A stretch of 64,000 nt of DNA from assembly GCF_012932215.1 (NCBI RefSeq), contig NZ_CP048788.1, forward strand, positions 992,001 through 1,056,000, read 5' to 3'. Shown here piece after piece: positions 47,089 to 56,385 of this stretch (within the stretch, counting starts at the first letter, position 1; each line of letters starts with the position of its first letter). The stretch comes from Roseobacter ponti. Lineage in GTDB: Bacteria > Pseudomonadota > Alphaproteobacteria > Rhodobacterales > Rhodobacteraceae. A program made the position numbers and the translations under genes. A model generated the notes under the pieces. That model saw only the letters and a program-made list of their open reading frames with translations. It had not been told where the DNA came from and searched no databases.

Positions 47089-47901
47089 ATGCTGATCCGC
47101 GCATTCATTTTGCTGTTGTTATCCGCCGCAGGCGTGTCTGCGCAGGAGCGCACGCCGAGCCATTGCGTGGCACTCGCACAATCCGCGCCAGGACTTGAAT
47201 ATGTGCAGCCTGCAGCACTCGGGCCCGTTCCGCCTGAGACGGTAAGACTGCATTACATCAACCATGCCAGTTTTCTGATCCGCAGCCATGGCGGGTTGAA
47301 TATGGTGACCGATTACACCGGCTATACAGGCACGCTGCCATGGATCCCGGATGTTGTGACGATGAACCACGCGCATGACACGCACTGGACGGCCTTTCCG
47401 GATCCTGCGATCCCGCATGTACTGCCGGGCTGGGGCGAGTTCGGTGCGGGCATCGATCATCGTCTGGATCTGGGCGAGGTGCTGGTCCGCAATGTTTCCA
47501 CCGATATCCGCTCGCAGTTTTCCGGTCTTGAGGCCGAGGGCAATTCAATTTTTATCTTCGAGATGGCCGGGCTTTGCATCGGGCACCTTGGGCATCTGCA
47601 CCATGAACCCGATGCAGAGCAGTATGCCGCGATCGGGCGCCTTGATGTGGTAATGGCACCGGTGGACGGCGGCTACACGCTGGACCTGCCGACGATGACG
47701 CGGGTGCTCAAGAGGCTGCGCTCCTCCGTTGTGATCCCGATGCACTGGTTCTCTCTTTATGCGCTGGATGAGTTTCTGGCCGGCATGTCGGATGAGTTCA
47801 CCGTGATCGACACCGGCGCACCCTCTCTGGAAATTTCGCTCGATAAGCTGCCCTCGCGGCCCACGATTATGGTGCTGCGTCCGGAATATCTGAGCGAATA
47901 G
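47089..47901 (+). CDS. Exported MBL-fold (UlaG-like) metallo-hydrolase
   Basis: 270 residues. A signal peptide (cleavage near VSAQ-E) predicts a periplasmic protein. The metallo-beta-lactamase fold appears as 'LHYINHASFLIRSHGGLNMV', 'TMNHAHDTHW' (metal motif HxHDxH instead of HxHxDH), 'GHLGHLHHEPD' and 'VIPMHWFSLY'. ATG 47089 with GGGGGAA upstream is preferred over an upstream frame start at 47053. The substrate is unknown. Confidence 0.82.
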   Translation: MLIRAFILLLLSAAGVSAQERTPSHCVALAQSAPGLEYVQPAALGPVPPETVRLHYINHASFLIRSHGGLNMVTDYTGYTGTLPWIPDVVTMNHAHDTHWTAFPDPAIPHVLPGWGEFGAGIDHRLDLGEVLVRNVSTDIRSQFSGLEAEGNSIFIFEMAGLCIGHLGHLHHEPDAEQYAAIGRLDVVMAPVDGGYTLDLPTMTRVLKRLRSSVVIPMHWFSLYALDEFLAGMSDEFTVIDTGAPSLEISLDKLPSRPTIMVLRPEYLSE

Positions 47902-47948
47902 GCAGGCCACCTGCTTGCATATCGCTGCCGGAAAGGGGATCAGGTTTT

Positions 47949-49364
47949 ATGACCCTTATTTCAGCTGACAAAGATTTTGCGGCGCGGCTCAAGGCGCAGT
48001 TTTCCGATGATATCGTTGCCGATACCGAACCGCGATATCTTGAGGAGCCGCGTGGCACCTGGCAGGGGCGGCCGACGCTGGTGGCAAGACCGCGAAACGT
48101 TGAGGAGGTGGCCGGTATCATCCGTGCGGCGTCCGAGGCGCGGGTTCCTGTCATTCCCTACGGCGGCGGCACCGGCCTGGTGGGCGCGCAGATTTCGCCT
48201 GAGGGGGCCCTGCCGCTGATCCTGTCGCTGGAGCGGATGACGGCGGTACGCGCGGTCTGGCCCGAAGAGAATGTCCTGATCGTAGAAGCCGGTGTGATCC
48301 TTGCTGACGTGCAGACGGCTGCGCGGGATGCAGGCCGGCTGTTTCCGCTGTCGCTGGCCGCAGAGGGGACCGCGCGCATTGGCGGAAATCTCGCCACGAA
48401 TGCAGGCGGTACCGGCGTGCTGCGCTATGGCAACACGCGCGATCTGTGTCTGGGGCTCGAGGCGGTGCTGCCCGACGGACAGATCTGGCACGGGCTGCGG
48501 CGGCTGCGCAAAGACAACACCGGCTATGACCTGCGCAATCTGCTGATCGGTTCTGAGGGAACGCTCGGTGTTATTACGGCGGCGGCGATGAAGATGTTCC
48601 CGCAGCCGCACGATACCGGGACGGCTGTCTTCTCTGTCGCCTCCCCGGCGGCAGCGCTCACGTTGCTCTCGATGGCACGTGAGCGGCTCGGAGATATGGT
48701 CAGCGCGTTTGAGCTGATCAGCGGACAGGGGCTGGCCTTTCTCCGGCAGGAGCTGCCTGAGATCAGGCAACCCTTTGAGGTGGCCCCGGACTGGTCTGTT
48801 CTGATCGAAGTCGGTGTGGCCGCCGGCATGACAGCGCAGTCTGCGCTTGAGGATCTCTTTGAGCACGCGCTTGAGCGGGATCTGGTCAGCGATGGCGTGA
48901 TTGCACAGAGCGCGCAGCAAAGCGACGCATTCTGGTCAGTGCGCGAGCATATTCCGGAGGCCAACAAACGCATAGGCGCAGTGGTGTCCAGCGATGTTTC
49001 CCTGCCGCTCGGGGCACTGGCTGACTTTATCAAAGCGGGCCCGGCCCGCATCGCCGGCGTCGGGGAGTTCCGGATCAACTGCTTCGGCCACATGGGCGAT
49101 GGCAATCTGCACTACAATATCTTTCCGGTGGAGGGACGCAGCAAGAAAGATCATCTGGGCGATCGCGAGAACGTGCAGCGGGCGATCCATGATCTGGTGC
49201 ATGAGTTTGACGGCTCCTTCAGCGCGGAACACGGCGTGGGCAGGCTCAAGGTGGGAGATCTGGAACGCTATGGCGATCCTGCGAAGCTCAGTGCGATGCG
49301 GGCGATCAAACAGGCGCTGGACCCATCGGGGATTATGAATCCCGGAGCGGTGCTGCGCGCATAA
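47949..49364 (+). CDS. FAD-linked oxidase (D-2-hydroxyacid / glycolate oxidase GlcD-like)
   Basis: 471 residues. A FAD_binding_4 (PCMH) domain (about 35-215) shows 'VIPYGGGTGLVGAQISPEGA' and 'IGGNLATNAGGTGVLRYGNT'. The FAD-oxidase C-terminal domain contains 'CFGHMGDGNLHYNIFP' and 'AEHGVGRLKVGDLERYGDP', typical of D-lactate and D-2-hydroxyglutarate dehydrogenases. The exact substrate cannot be read from the sequence. No iron-sulfur partner gene is adjacent. Confidence 0.92.
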   Translation: MTLISADKDFAARLKAQFSDDIVADTEPRYLEEPRGTWQGRPTLVARPRNVEEVAGIIRAASEARVPVIPYGGGTGLVGAQISPEGALPLILSLERMTAVRAVWPEENVLIVEAGVILADVQTAARDAGRLFPLSLAAEGTARIGGNLATNAGGTGVLRYGNTRDLCLGLEAVLPDGQIWHGLRRLRKDNTGYDLRNLLIGSEGTLGVITAAAMKMFPQPHDTGTAVFSVASPAAALTLLSMARERLGDMVSAFELISGQGLAFLRQELPEIRQPFEVAPDWSVLIEVGVAAGMTAQSALEDLFEHALERDLVSDGVIAQSAQQSDAFWSVREHIPEANKRIGAVVSSDVSLPLGALADFIKAGPARIAGVGEFRINCFGHMGDGNLHYNIFPVEGRSKKDHLGDRENVQRAIHDLVHEFDGSFSAEHGVGRLKVGDLERYGDPAKLSAMRAIKQALDPSGIMNPGAVLRA

Positions 49365-49367
49365 GGC

Positions 49368-50534
49368 TCAGGCCGCAGCCTGCGCGGTTACCGCGCTGCG
49401 CTGATACAGCAGCAAAGAGCCCAGAGCACATGCGATCATCACAATACCGCACAGATAGGCGGCACCCGCATCTGCCGCACTTTCCGCGAAATAGCCGCCG
49501 ATGGCCGGCGCACTCATCATCGCGACGTAATAGATAGTGAAAAAGACGCCCATCCCGAGCGCCCGTGCCGGCGGTGGGAGAACTTTTGAGGGCAGGGTCA
49601 TTACGGGCCCGGCGGCAAGCCCGGCGATCAGGCCGGCAACACCATAGGCGGGGAGCGCGAGGCGGATGGGGACGACGGGCAGGACAAGCAGACAGAAAGC
49701 AAAACTCAGCAGGCTGGCAGAGATGATAGCGACCGTGCGGCCGGTCCTGTCGGCAAGTAGCCCGCCGAGCGGAACGCCGACCGCCAGTGTGAACATGAAA
49801 AAGCTGATGACCGGGCCTGCCGTTGCGGCGGTCATGCCCTGCTCGGTCAGCAGCAGGGGTCCGAATGCAAAGACCATGGCGCAGCCGGCGTTGTAGAGCG
49901 CCCAGACGCCACCGGCTGCCACCAGCGGTGTGACAGGCAGCCCCCGTGATGGCGCACCGGCAGCAACAGCGACGGATGCGCTGGCAGGCCGGTAGATTAC
50001 CGCCAGTGCCGCGATTGCCACCGCGATAATCATGATGACCCCGGCGTCAGCGAGCATGAGGCCGCCACCCGCTGCAAGCAGCGGCAGAATGAGCAGCGCG
50101 AGCGCAATGCCGGCGGGCCATGAGCAGATAAAAATACCCATCGCGGTGCCGATCTCCCGGCCTTCAAACCAGTCGACCAGCATCTTGGTCATGATCACGT
50201 TGATCACCACACCGCCGATGCCCGCGAGGATCCGTCCCGCCGCGATCAGGTTCCAGTCACTGGCAAAGGTGATCATCACCGCGCCGGCCAGCATCAGGCC
50301 GAGGCTGGCCATCGTGACGCGCTTGTCGCCGAAGCGGGCCGCAATCGTTCCACCGGGGATCGCCACGAAGATGCCCGGACCCAGATAAAGGCCGATCAGA
50401 ATGCCCAGATCGGCAATGCTCAGCAGATAGCTTTCAACGAGCTGCGGGGAGAGCGCCGCGACAGACTGATACTGAAAGGCCATCGCCGTACGGGCGAAAA
50501 AGAGAACGGCAAGAATGCTCCAGCGCGATGTCAT
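49368..50534 (-). CDS. MFS transporter
   Basis: 388 residues, about twelve membrane segments. The cytoplasmic loop 2-3 motif appears as 'GTIAARFGDKRVTMAS' and its repeat as 'GGLLADRTGRTVAI'. This resembles the CynX/NimT or NarK-like part of the major facilitator superfamily, but substrate is unknown. The ATG at 50534 is the first Met ahead of helix 1; the frame upstream is a shadow of apt. Its stop converges with the FAD-oxidase gene, leaving 3 bases. Confidence 0.9.
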   Translation of the reverse strand: MTSRWSILAVLFFARTAMAFQYQSVAALSPQLVESYLLSIADLGILIGLYLGPGIFVAIPGGTIAARFGDKRVTMASLGLMLAGAVMITFASDWNLIAAGRILAGIGGVVINVIMTKMLVDWFEGREIGTAMGIFICSWPAGIALALLILPLLAAGGGLMLADAGVIMIIAVAIAALAVIYRPASASVAVAAGAPSRGLPVTPLVAAGGVWALYNAGCAMVFAFGPLLLTEQGMTAATAGPVISFFMFTLAVGVPLGGLLADRTGRTVAIISASLLSFAFCLLVLPVVPIRLALPAYGVAGLIAGLAAGPVMTLPSKVLPPPARALGMGVFFTIYYVAMMSAPAIGGYFAESAADAGAAYLCGIVMIACALGSLLLYQRSAVTAQAAA

Positions 50535-50580
50535 ATGGTAATTCTTCCGGTTGAGGGCGGGACCTTCAGGCGCGGCCGGA

Positions 50581-51111
50581 TCAGAGACCGTCAAAAGCGC
50601 AGAGCGCGTGTACATCCATGCCCATCGCTTCAAGTTTTGCCCGCCCGCCAAGCTCCGGCAGATCGATGATAAAAGCGCAGGACAGGATTTCCCCACCCAG
50701 CCGTTCGATCAGTTTAATGCCGGCTTCGGCGGTGCCGCCGGTGGCCAGCAGATCATCGACTACCAGAATTTTCTCCCCGGCCTGGATCGCATCGTCGTGG
50801 ATTTCGACAATCGCCTCTCCGTACTCAAGCGTATATTCCTGACTGATGGTGGTGCCGGGCAGCTTGCCCTTCTTGCGGATCGGCACGAACCCGACGGAGA
50901 GCTGATGGGCAATGGCGCCGCCCAGAATAAAGCCGCGCGCCTCCAGCCCCACGACCTTGTCGATGTCGATCCCGGCATAAGGATGCAGCATCTGGTCAAT
51001 GGCCATCCGGAACCCGCGCGGATCGGCAAAAAGCGTTGTCACGTCACGGAACATGATCCCCTCATGGGGGAAATCGACGATGGTGCGGATATAATCCTGA
51101 ACGGTTTTCAT
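50581..51111 (-). CDS. apt: Adenine phosphoribosyltransferase
   Basis: 176 residues, the family length. The PRPP loop is '[18 protein letters not shown]', with '[20 protein letters not shown]' at the N-terminus and '[16 protein letters not shown]'. It salvages adenine to AMP. mtnP, which releases adenine from methylthioadenosine, lies about 1 kb away on the same strand, so the two may be metabolically linked. Confidence 0.97.
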   Translation of the reverse strand: MKTVQDYIRTIVDFPHEGIMFRDVTTLFADPRGFRMAIDQMLHPYAGIDIDKVVGLEARGFILGGAIAHQLSVGFVPIRKKGKLPGTTISQEYTLEYGEAIVEIHDDAIQAGEKILVVDDLLATGGTAEAGIKLIERLGGEILSCAFIIDLPELGGRAKLEAMGMDVHALCAFDGL

Positions 51112-51128
51112 GAGGTCTTTATTCCTTG

Positions 51129-51749
51129 TCAGGCGGCGCGGCGCAGGGTCGCCGTCAGCGCACCCATTGCAATGAGGGTGGCCCCGCCGGCGCGGGTGAT
51201 CCAGGTGATGACGGAAGGGCGTGCGAACAGGCCGCGCAGCCGGCCAGCCAGAAGTGCATAGGCCAGCGCGTTAAGTGCGGCGAGCCCCACGAAGGTGCTG
51301 ATGAGAATGGCGAACTGCGGCAGTAACGGCGCTTCCGGCCGGATGAACTGCGGCACAAAGGCAATGAAGAAAGCGATGGATTTCGGGTTAAGTGCTGTGA
51401 CAGCTGCTGTGTGCCCGAAAACGCTGCGTGGGTTTACGTTCCGCACCGGGGCGAGCCCGCCCGAGGGCGCGGATCGTATGAGCCGGATGCCCAGCCAGAT
51501 CAGGTAAACGGCGCCCGTCCATTTGAGCACGGTAAAGGCTGTGGCGGATGCGAGCACCAGCGCGCCGAGACCGACCAGCGACGCGGTCATTGCAATGAAA
51601 TCCCCCAGCGCCACACCCGCAGCAGAGGCCAGAGCCACACCGCGCCCTTTTGACAGAGCATAGGAAAGCACCAGCAGAACGGTCGGCCCGGGGATCAGCA
51701 AAAGGGCGGTAGAGGCTGCCACAAAGGTCAGCCAGATATCGAGGGGCAT
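51129..51749 (-). CDS. LysE family exporter
   Basis: 206 residues with about six membrane helices. The opening '[20 protein letters not shown]' and '[20 protein letters not shown]' with '[19 protein letters not shown]' are diagnostic for the LysE/RhtB superfamily, which exports amino acids or related compounds. It ends 17 bases upstream of apt and is co-directional. Substrate not predictable. Confidence 0.92.
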   Translation of the reverse strand: MPLDIWLTFVAASTALLLIPGPTVLLVLSYALSKGRGVALASAAGVALGDFIAMTASLVGLGALVLASATAFTVLKWTGAVYLIWLGIRLIRSAPSGGLAPVRNVNPRSVFGHTAAVTALNPKSIAFFIAFVPQFIRPEAPLLPQFAILISTFVGLAALNALAYALLAGRLRGLFARPSVITWITRAGGATLIAMGALTATLRRAA

Positions 51750-51820
51750 TACGCACGTCTCCTGGTGTCGGGTCCGGGGGCCAGTCTTGCGCAAGATCTG
51801 CCCCTTTGACAATGTGAAGC

Positions 51821-52141
51821 GTGACTGTCCCGGACAGAAACGGCCAAAAGAAGGTGGGTACCGAGGTTATCTCTGTTCATGTCATCGGACCGCCGGATAT
51901 CATTGTTCCTGACCGGTACGGGACTTATCGTGCGGCGTTCCTGCCGGTTTTGGAGCGCCATGGCGGCGAACTCCCTGCAACGAGATCGGGTGAGGCAACG
52001 GTGGCGGAGGCGACCCGGGGGAACCTGCAAACGTCAAATATGTGGTTTCAGGAGATTGCAGATCCTTAATACATCGCCCTGTCGGCGCACGGGCACAGCG
52101 CGGCGCACACCAGGCCCGCCGTTATTAATGGCAACGCCTAG
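51821..52141 (+). pseudogene. Decayed DUF1330-like gene
   Basis: One frame encodes 'PDRYGTYRAAFLPVLERHGG', matching the common DUF1330 opening ('VTDPERY..YR....'). After an in-frame TAA at 52067-52069 it continues with 'YIALSAHGHSAAHTRPAVIN', which resembles the family C-terminus ('Y..ISAHR.AAA'). The middle is shorter than normal, so a small deletion is likely in addition to the stop. The remnant ends within the mtnP stop. Both arms lie in one frame, which supports a recent decay rather than chance similarity; I have no alignment to prove it. Confidence 0.5.
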
Positions 52142-53010
52142 AGCACACGCCCGGCGACAGCAACGAGCTTTGCGGTCACTGCGGGGTCACGCGCGTCGGG
52201 TTGTGTAAGGATCGCATATTCAAGCGCCCGGTCGCAGCCGTGCGGGCAGGGCGCGCGTTCGGCCCCCAGCAGGTCCGGCAGGCGACGCACCAGATCGCGG
52301 GCTTTGCCCGCATTGCCCGTCAGCGTTCTGATGATATCGCTCACATCGACCTCGCCGTGCTCAGGATGCCAGCTGTCGTAATCCGTGATCATGGCGACAG
52401 AGGCATAGCAGAGCTCCGCCTCCCGGGCGAGTTTGGCTTCGGGCATATTGGTCATGCCAATCACATCCGCGCCCCAGCTTTCACGGTACATTTTCGATTC
52501 CGCGAGGGTCGAGAACTGCGGGCCTTCCATCGCCAGATACGTTCCGCCGTTGTGCACTGTGATGCCTGCGTCGCGCGCGGCGGTCAGACAGGCCGCCCCC
52601 AGACGCGGGCATGTCGGGTGCGCGACCGACACATGGGCCACGCAGCCGGTGCCGAAGAATGATTTTTCCCGCGCAAAAGTGCGGTCTATGAACTGATCGA
52701 CGATGACAAAATGTCCCGGCGCCATTTCTTCCCGGAAAGACCCGCAGGCGGAAACCGAGATCACATCCGTAACGCCCAGGCGTTTGAGCGCGTCGATGTT
52801 TGCGCGATAGGGCACGGTTGTCGGGCTGTGTACATGGCCCCGGCCGTGCCGCGGCAAAAAGACCATTCCGACACCGCCCAGTGAACCGGTCAGCACCGCG
52901 TCAGACGGCGCGCCCCAGGGTGTGTCGACAGACGTCCAGGTGGCGTCTTCGAGGCCCTCGATGTCATAGATGCCCGAGCCGCCGATCACGGCTATTTTTG
53001 TCTCTGTCAT
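52138..53010 (-). CDS. mtnP: S-methyl-5'-thioadenosine phosphorylase
   Basis: 290 residues, PNP/MTAP family 2. The phosphate-binding N-terminus is 'IAVIGGSGIYDIEGLED'; 'PRHGRGHVHSPTTVPYRANI' and 'NGGTYLAMEGPQFSTLAESK' are MTAP signatures; 'VIGMTNMPEAKLAREAELCY' follows. It splits MTA from polyamine or quorum-signal synthesis into adenine and methylthioribose-1-phosphate. No other mtn genes are adjacent. Confidence 0.96.
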   Translation of the reverse strand: MTETKIAVIGGSGIYDIEGLEDATWTSVDTPWGAPSDAVLTGSLGGVGMVFLPRHGRGHVHSPTTVPYRANIDALKRLGVTDVISVSACGSFREEMAPGHFVIVDQFIDRTFAREKSFFGTGCVAHVSVAHPTCPRLGAACLTAARDAGITVHNGGTYLAMEGPQFSTLAESKMYRESWGADVIGMTNMPEAKLAREAELCYASVAMITDYDSWHPEHGEVDVSDIIRTLTGNAGKARDLVRRLPDLLGAERAPCPHGCDRALEYAILTQPDARDPAVTAKLVAVAGRVL

Positions 53011-53355
53011 AGTGGTCTCCTGATGGCCTGTCCGGCAGATGGTGGCGCTGTTTCAGCGGGAATTCAACATGGTGCGGGCTGAGAAATGCCACCCTGTCAT
53101 CAAAGAGATGTGAAAGACGCGCGCGGTGGCCCGGGGGGCGCCCGCTGGTGAGTGCTCTTTCAGGCGGCGCGTTTCTCCGGGGGGATTTACGGCCCCCCGC
53201 ACTGCGGAGGGTTTCACCGGATGTTTACCATGATGCATCACACCGGCGCTGTGCTGCGGGGGTTTTCATTTCGCATCAAACAGTCTAGGCAGCGCGCAAC
53301 GCAAGGCCCCAGTGCCCGACCCCCTCCCGCTCAACGACACCACGAGGAGCCATGC
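53011..53355. other. Gene-free stretch between mtnP and the SulP gene
   Basis: 345 bases between divergent genes, so both promoters should lie here. A hairpin CGGGGGG (53178-53184) / CCCCCCG (53193-53199) is visible. I see no convincing -35/-10 pair and no recognisable riboswitch. The upstream frame extension of the SulP gene (to 53152) has no family similarity. Confidence 0.5.
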
Positions 53356-54984
53356 ATGGCTAAGACGACGTTCCGTTCTTTTGCAAAAAACCTTGAGGTT
53401 ACAGATCTGCGGTGGGCGCCGAAAGAAGGGCTTACGCCTGCACGGCTGCGCATTGAACTGCTCTCGGGGCTCACTGTTGCTCTGGCGCTGGTGCCTGAAG
53501 CGGTGGCCTTCGCATTTGTTGCGGGGGTGCACCCGCTGGTCGGACTTTATGCGGCGTTTCTTGTGGGTCTGATCACCGCGCTCATCGGGGGCCGTCCGGG
53601 TATGATATCCGGGGCCACCGGTGCCCTTGCGGTTGTGATGGTGGCGCTGGTCGCTGAACACGGGGTGGAATACCTCTTTGCCACGGTGGTGCTGATGGGG
53701 CTTTTGCAGGTTTTTGCAGGCGTCATGCAGTGGGGCAAGTTCATCCGGCTGGTGCCGCATCCGGTGATGCTGGGTTTTGTGAACGGGCTCGCGATCGTTA
53801 TTTTTCTGGCGCAGATGAGCCAGTTTAAAGTGCCGGGCACCATGGAAAACACAGGCCACGGGCTCGGGGGCGGCGAGTGGCTGTCAGGCGGCCCGCTTAT
53901 TCTGATGCTGGTACTGGTGGCCGCGACGATGGCGATCATCTGGGTCATGCCGCGTATCACCAGAGCAGTTCCGGCACCGCTGGCGGGGATCGGCATTGTA
54001 GCAGCGGTCGTGATTGGTTTTGGCCTTGATGTGCCGCGGGTCGGCGATCTGGCGTCTATTCAGGGTGGTTTGCCGCCGTTCCATATCCCGATGGTGCCAC
54101 TGACTTTTGAAACGTTTGAGATTATTCTGCCCTATGCCGTCATCCTCGCAGCCATTGGTCTGATCGAGAGCCTTCTGACGCTTAACCTGGTGGGGGATAT
54201 GACCAATCAGCGCGGTGGTGCCAGCCAGGAATGTATCGCTCAGGGTGTGGCCAATACGGTGACCGGCTTTTTCGGCGGTATGGGCGGCTGTGCGATGATC
54301 GGCCAGTCAATGATCAACGTAAAATCGGGCGGGCGCACCCGGGTGGCGGGGATTGCCGCGGCGGTGTTTCTTCTGCTCTTTATTCTTGTGGGTTCCTCGG
54401 TGATCGAGCTTATTCCGCTCGCCGCTCTGGTCGGTGTCATGTTCATGGTTGTGATCGGGACCTTTGCCTGGAACTCGCTCACGATCCTGCGCAAAGTGCC
54501 GCTGACAGACGCCTTTGTAATCCTGCTGGTAACGGTGGTGACCGTGATGGAAGATCTGGCCGTGGCGGTGGTCGTCGGCGTGATCGTGAGCGCTCTGGCC
54601 TATGCCTGGAACAACGCCCGCCGTATTTACGCCAAGACCTATACAACGCCGGAAGGCGCGCGGGTTTATCAGGTGCAGGGGCCGCTCTTTTTCGGCTCAA
54701 GCGACGGGTTTTCAGAGTTGTTCGACGTTCAGGGCGACCCGTCGGAGGTCATTGTGGATTTTGCCGACAGCCGGGTGGTGGATCAGTCAGCGCTTCAGGC
54801 CATTGAGGCGGTAGCCGGCAAGTATGAGGAGGTCGGCAAACGGTTGCAGCTGCGCCATCTGAGCCCGGATTGTCACCGACTGCTGGCCAAAGCCGGCCAT
54901 CTGATGATCGACAGCGATGACGATCCGGACTATGCGCTGGCGGTCAATTATCAGGTGCGCACGGGCATTCTGGGCGGGCACTGA
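53356..54984 (+). CDS. SulP family anion transporter with STAS domain
   Basis: 542 residues. Membrane region (about 30-420) with the SulP signature ('LTVALALVPEAVAFAFVAGV', 'GLYAAFLVGLITALIGGRPG', 'GATGALAVVMVAL'). A short C-terminal STAS domain (about 440-535) follows, containing 'VIVDFADSRVVDQSALQAIE'. Members carry sulfate, bicarbonate or other anions; which one is not evident. ATG 53356 is preceded by CGAGGAGC. Confidence 0.93.
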   Translation: MAKTTFRSFAKNLEVTDLRWAPKEGLTPARLRIELLSGLTVALALVPEAVAFAFVAGVHPLVGLYAAFLVGLITALIGGRPGMISGATGALAVVMVALVAEHGVEYLFATVVLMGLLQVFAGVMQWGKFIRLVPHPVMLGFVNGLAIVIFLAQMSQFKVPGTMENTGHGLGGGEWLSGGPLILMLVLVAATMAIIWVMPRITRAVPAPLAGIGIVAAVVIGFGLDVPRVGDLASIQGGLPPFHIPMVPLTFETFEIILPYAVILAAIGLIESLLTLNLVGDMTNQRGGASQECIAQGVANTVTGFFGGMGGCAMIGQSMINVKSGGRTRVAGIAAAVFLLLFILVGSSVIELIPLAALVGVMFMVVIGTFAWNSLTILRKVPLTDAFVILLVTVVTVMEDLAVAVVVGVIVSALAYAWNNARRIYAKTYTTPEGARVYQVQGPLFFGSSDGFSELFDVQGDPSEVIVDFADSRVVDQSALQAIEAVAGKYEEVGKRLQLRHLSPDCHRLLAKAGHLMIDSDDDPDYALAVNYQVRTGILGGH

Positions 54985-55039
54985 CGCCGCGCGTCGCGCT
55001 TGCGATGCCGCACAAGACGCCCCGCCCGCCGTCCGGTGA

Positions 55040-55684
55040 TCAGGTCGCGCTGTCCTGTGCCTGCCGGATTAATGCTGCGATGTCAGCCGACAGAAGCGCG
55101 TCCTGTGAGGCGGTAATCCGGTCAACGGGCCAGTCCCACCAGGCCAGTGCGTTGAGCCGTGTGATCTCATCGGGCTCAAAGCGCATGCGGGTCACGACAG
55201 CGGGGTTGCCAGTGGCGATGCAGTAATCCGGCAGCGTGCCCCGCACGACGGAGCCCGCGCCCACGATCACCCCGTTTCCGATGCGCGCCCCTGGCATCAC
55301 GAGCGCGCCGTACCCCAGCCAGACATCATGGCCGATCACGGTGTCACGCCGGTCGGGCTGATAGCCGTCGCGGCTCTCTGCGTCAAAGACAGGAAAGGGG
55401 AAGGTGCTGATGCCGCTGGCGTCATGGCTGGCGGAAGCGGTGATAAAACGCACGCCGTGGGCGATCTGGCAAAAGCGACCGATTGTCAGCCTTTCGGTGG
55501 AAAACGGAAAGAGATAGGGGGCGAGATGCGTCGCCCAGTCGTCAGGCGGATCGAAATCGGAGGCATAGGTGAAATCACCGACCGCAAACTGTGGATGGTC
55601 GATGACGCGCGCCAGAAATACGGTGCCTTTGTGCGGCGTCCCGTCAGGCAGCAGAATGGGGTAGGTGGCTGCAGGATCAATCAT
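55040..55684 (-). CDS. CatB-related O-acetyltransferase (xenobiotic acyltransferase family)
   Basis: 214 residues with left-handed beta-helix hexapeptides: 'IGHDVWLGYGALVMPGARIG' and 'IVGAGSVVRGTLPDYCIATG'. The active-site His region is 'RFITASASHDASGISTFPF'. It resembles chloramphenicol/streptogramin acetyltransferases, but in marine bacteria such proteins more often modify sugars or unknown metabolites, so resistance is not inferred. Its ATG at 55684 overlaps the flavin reductase stop by 8 bases. Confidence 0.9.
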   Translation of the reverse strand: MIDPAATYPILLPDGTPHKGTVFLARVIDHPQFAVGDFTYASDFDPPDDWATHLAPYLFPFSTERLTIGRFCQIAHGVRFITASASHDASGISTFPFPVFDAESRDGYQPDRRDTVIGHDVWLGYGALVMPGARIGNGVIVGAGSVVRGTLPDYCIATGNPAVVTRMRFEPDEITRLNALAWWDWPVDRITASQDALLSADIAALIRQAQDSAT

Positions 55685-56282
55685 CGGGCCGGGAGAGCTC
55701 AAAGATTTCTCTGACAACCGTGTAATCGCGGTATCCCATCCGGGACAGAGGCTGATATGTGGTGATGTCAAAACGTCCGTCGATGATCGCATCGTCGCGC
55801 AGGTGCACGCCGACAACCTCGCCGAATACGACGAAATTGCTCTCCCCCTCCATCCGTACGATCTGTGTCATCCGGCATTCAAGCGAGGCCGGTGCCGCTG
55901 CCACCCGCGAGCAGGCGATTTCCGAGCATTCCGCCGGTGTGATGCCGGCATGCTCAAACTCATCCGTTTCGCGCGGCAGCATCGCCGACGACAGGTTCAT
56001 AACATCGCGCATCGCATATTCGACGATGTTGACACAGAAAACGCCTGTCTCGCGTATGTTGGCAACGCTGTCTTTGGTATCGCCGCGGTCCTCTTTTGAT
56101 GAGGTGGACGCAAACATGACCTGCGGCGGCACATAAGCCACGGCATTGAAAAACGAATAGGGTGCCAGGTTGTTGGCGCCTTCCGCGTCGCGCGTCGAAA
56201 TCCAGCCGATAGGGCGCGGTGTCACGATGGCATTAAACGGGTTGTGGGGCAGGCCGTGACCGTCAGCGGGGCGGTAGAACAT
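55677..56282 (-). CDS. Flavin reductase family protein
   Basis: 201 residues, FMN-binding split-barrel. 'NPFNAIVTPRPIGWISTRDA' and 'NNLAPYSFFNAVAYVPPQVM' match the family; 'KDSVANIRETGVFCVNIVEY' follows. It may reduce flavin with NAD(P)H for a partner monooxygenase or act alone. ATG 56282 is used as upstream residues lack similarity. Divergent from a GNAT gene. Confidence 0.92.
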   Translation of the reverse strand: MFYRPADGHGLPHNPFNAIVTPRPIGWISTRDAEGANNLAPYSFFNAVAYVPPQVMFASTSSKEDRGDTKDSVANIRETGVFCVNIVEYAMRDVMNLSSAMLPRETDEFEHAGITPAECSEIACSRVAAAPASLECRMTQIVRMEGESNFVVFGEVVGVHLRDDAIIDGRFDITTYQPLSRMGYRDYTVVREIFELSRPDD

Positions 56283-56385
56283 TGTGGGCTCCTGATCGTT
56301 TGCGCGCCGTGTAACGCACCTGCCTGACGGGGACCAGTTGAAAACCCGCGCCAGGCAGGGCATAGCGGCCCGCGTGTATGATGTG

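Noticed and set aside
55040-55684. Reading the CatB-like acetyltransferase as an antibiotic resistance gene
   Set aside because: Only the general xenobiotic acyltransferase fold is visible; there is no resistance-gene context or mobile element.
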